In this document: piece after piece, positions 4,674 through 6,192 of the stretch | Position numbering within the stretch: the stretch's first letter is position 1 | Layout: each line of letters starts with the position of its first letter | Source of the DNA: an uncultured Intestinimonas sp. | GTDB lineage: Bacteria; Bacillota_A; Clostridia; Oscillospirales; Oscillospiraceae | Assembly: GCA_958435885.1 (NCBI GenBank) | Contig: CAUBHZ010000120.1 | Span: 1 to 6,192, forward strand | Direction: 5' to 3' | DNA: 6,192 nt | The notes under the pieces: model-generated | Database searches by the model: none | Told to the model about the DNA's origin: nothing | Seen by the model: only the letters and a program-made list of their open reading frames with translations | Position numbers and translations under genes: made by a program

Positions 4674-5714
4674 ATGCTGGCCTATACCTACGTGGGCCGG
4701 GGAGACCTCCGGCTGCTGGAAAAGCCAAAACCGGTGCTGCTGGAGAACCGGGACGCCATCGTCCGGGTGACTCTGGCCAGCATCTGCACCAGCGACCTGC
4801 ACATCAAGCACGGCTCGGTGCCCCGGGCGGTGCCCGGCATCACCCTGGGCCACGAGATGGTGGGCGTGGTGGAGGAGGTGGGCGCCGCCGTCACCCGGGT
4901 AAAGCCCGGGGACCGGGTGGCGGTCAACGTGGAGACCTTCTGCGGCGACTGCTTTTTCTGCCGCCACGGCTGGGTCAACAACTGCGTCCACCCCCAGGGC
5001 GGCTGGGCCCTGGGCTGCCGCATTGACGGCGGACAGGCCCCCTACGTCCGAGTACCCCTGGCCGACCAGGGCCTCACCCCCATCCCCGCCGGAGTGAGCG
5101 ATGCCCAGGCCCTCTTTGTGGGGGACATCCTGGCTACCGGCTACTGGGCCGCCCAGATCACCCCCGTGGGACCGGAGGACACCGTCCTCCTCATTGGCGC
5201 AGGCCCCACCGGCGTGTGTACCCTCCAGTGCCTGCTGCTCCAGAGCCCCAAACGGGTCATCGTCTGTGAGCGGGACCCCCAGCGCCGGACCTTTGTGGAA
5301 CAGCACTGGCCCCAGGTGCTGACGGTGGGGCCCGAAGAGGTCCTCCCCTTCGTCCTGGCCCACTCCGACCACGGCGGCGCCGACGCCGTCATTGAGGCGG
5401 CGGGCACCGAGGACACCTTCCGCTTGGCCTGGCAGTGCGCCCGGCCCAACGCCGTGGTGACGGTGGTGGCCCTCTACGACGGTCCCCAGGTCCTCCCCCT
5501 CCCCCATATGTACGGCAAGAACCTCACCTTCAAGACCGGCGGGGTGGACGGCTGCAACTGCGCCGAGACCCTGGACCTCATCGCCGCCGGGAAGCTGGAC
5601 ACCACGCCCCTCATCACCCACACCTATCCTCTCCGGGACATCGCCGCCGCCTACGACCTCTTTGAGAAGCACGGGGACGGCGTCATCAAGGTGGCCATCG
5701 ACATGGCCCTGTAA
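4674..5714 (+). CDS. Zinc-dependent medium-chain alcohol dehydrogenase
   Basis: This 346-residue cytoplasmic oxidoreductase belongs to the MDR superfamily. Catalytic-zinc ligands are predicted as C38 (in CTSD), H60 with E61 (in GHE) and D151 (in FVGDILATG). The structural-zinc loop carries C90, C93, C96 and C104. The Rossmann fingerprint GAGPTG (175-180) is followed by VIVCERD. E199 sits at the end of the second strand, which favours NAD over NADP by family rule. The ATG start has AAGGA (4660-4664) 9 nt upstream. The upstream open frame from 4509 belongs to the shadow of the previous gene. The sequence resembles a clostridial alcohol/threonine-type dehydrogenase subfamily with a conserved C-terminal TGGVDGC motif (288-294). 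The substrate is not predictable, and secondary alcohols or polyols are possible. Confidence 0.9.
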   Translation: MLAYTYVGRGDLRLLEKPKPVLLENRDAIVRVTLASICTSDLHIKHGSVPRAVPGITLGHEMVGVVEEVGAAVTRVKPGDRVAVNVETFCGDCFFCRHGWVNNCVHPQGGWALGCRIDGGQAPYVRVPLADQGLTPIPAGVSDAQALFVGDILATGYWAAQITPVGPEDTVLLIGAGPTGVCTLQCLLLQSPKRVIVCERDPQRRTFVEQHWPQVLTVGPEEVLPFVLAHSDHGGADAVIEAAGTEDTFRLAWQCARPNAVVTVVALYDGPQVLPLPHMYGKNLTFKTGGVDGCNCAETLDLIAAGKLDTTPLITHTYPLRDIAAAYDLFEKHGDGVIKVAIDMAL

Positions 5715-5737
5715 TCAACGAAAAGGAGCGATTCATC

Positions 5738-6192
5738 ATGCTGGAAGCCGGCGTCAAAGCCCCCGCCTTCACCCTCCCCGACAAGGACGGCAACCCCGTC
5801 TCCCTCTCCGACTTTTTGGGCAAAAAGGTCATTCTCTACTTCTACCCCAAGGACAACACCCCCGGCTGCACCCGGCAGGCCTGCGCCTTCGCCGGCAGCT
5901 ACGACGCCTTCCGGGACCTGGACGCGGTGGTCATCGGGGTGAGCAAGGACTCCACCGCCTCCCACCAGAGATTTGCCGAAAAATATAACCTCCCCTTCCT
6001 CCTCCTCTCCGACCCGGAGCTGGGGGTCCTCCAGGCCTACGGCGTCTGGCAGGAGAAAAAGCTCTACGGCAAGGTGAGCATGGGGGTGGTGCGCACCACC
6101 TTCATCATCGATGAAAAGGGCGTCATCGAGAAGGTGATGCCCAAGGTGAAGCCCGACACCAACGCCGCCGACATCCTGGCCTACCTCCAGGG
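5738..6192 (+). CDS. bcp: Bcp-type thiol peroxiredoxin (3' end cut by window)
   Basis: The first 151 residues are present, and families of this type are about 150-156 long, so only the last few residues are missing. Bcp (PrxQ) reduces hydrogen peroxide and organic peroxides in the cytoplasm using thioredoxin. The active site PKDNTPGCTRQAC (37-49) holds T41, the peroxidatic C44 and, five residues later, the resolving C49, as in two-cysteine Bcp. The catalytic arginine is R119 in VVRTTFIID. The ATG has AAAGGAG (5722-5728) 9 nt upstream and begins 23 bp after the dehydrogenase, suggesting the same transcript. The reading frame stays open to the window edge. Leucine is mostly encoded by CTC (10 of 15), unlike lysR. 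Confidence 0.93.
   Translation, partial: MLEAGVKAPAFTLPDKDGNPVSLSDFLGKKVILYFYPKDNTPGCTRQACAFAGSYDAFRDLDAVVIGVSKDSTASHQRFAEKYNLPFLLLSDPELGVLQAYGVWQEKKLYGKVSMGVVRTTFIIDEKGVIEKVMPKVKPDTNAADILAYLQ

Noticed and set aside
4596..5672. A 358-codon minus-strand open frame opposite the alcohol dehydrogenase
   Set aside because: It is an antisense shadow made of G, V, H and E-rich sequence. The dehydrogenase on the plus strand has all zinc and Rossmann motifs.
1..6192. Mobile element, CRISPR, phage or defence system
   Set aside because: No transposase, integrase, direct-repeat array, terminal inverted repeat or defence-type gene pair is visible on either strand. The lone DEDDh exonuclease has no defence partner next to it.

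Overview
The window is a gene-dense, GC-rich bacterial chromosome segment. Strong Shine-Dalgarno sites, short intergenic gaps and recognisable sigma-A-type promoters accompany proteins that resemble those of GC-rich gut Clostridia (the Oscillospiraceae / Flavonifractor-like group). That placement is inference from protein style and composition, not a database match. No phage, transposon, CRISPR, tRNA or rRNA is visible. The content looks like ordinary core and accessory metabolism, and I found no clear new multi-gene system.

Layout. (1) Positions 1-92 hold the 5' end of a minus-strand gene that looks like a sugar O-acetyltransferase. It is divergent from a LysR-family regulator (234-1160, plus strand), and about 140 bp of A+T-rich DNA with two readable promoters lies between them. 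(2) The regulator overlaps by 20 bp an OGG1-type 8-oxoguanine DNA glycosylase (1141-1962). (3) A 12-bp perfect hairpin (1965-1994) closes this unit and sits between convergent genes. (4) A minus-strand pair follows, in transcription order: a YczE/YitT-type membrane protein (3266-2613), then a DEDDh 3'-5' exonuclease (2596-2027). (5) A 203-bp divergent region (3267-3469) has a good plus-strand promoter and several leader hairpins. (6) A plus-strand run of four tightly spaced genes ends the window: a SpoU/TrmH-family RNA 2'-O-methyltransferase, a stand-alone NIF3-insert (YqfO PII-like) domain protein, a zinc alcohol dehydrogenase, and a Bcp-type peroxiredoxin cut by the window end.

How they may work together. 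The LysR protein probably controls itself and the divergent acetyltransferase. The glycosylase is carried along by translational coupling. Ogg and Bcp both deal with oxidative damage, one repairing oxidised guanine and the other reducing peroxides, but they sit in different transcription units. The four-gene run has 20, 20 and 23 bp gaps and no internal terminator, so it is likely one transcript, although its members share no obvious pathway.

The most useful details are these: the regulator start should be GTG 234 rather than GTG 225; the glycosylase keeps every 8-oxoG-contacting residue but has changed the residues that read the opposite cytosine; the PII-like domain is free-standing; and leucine codon choice switches from CTG to CTC across the window.
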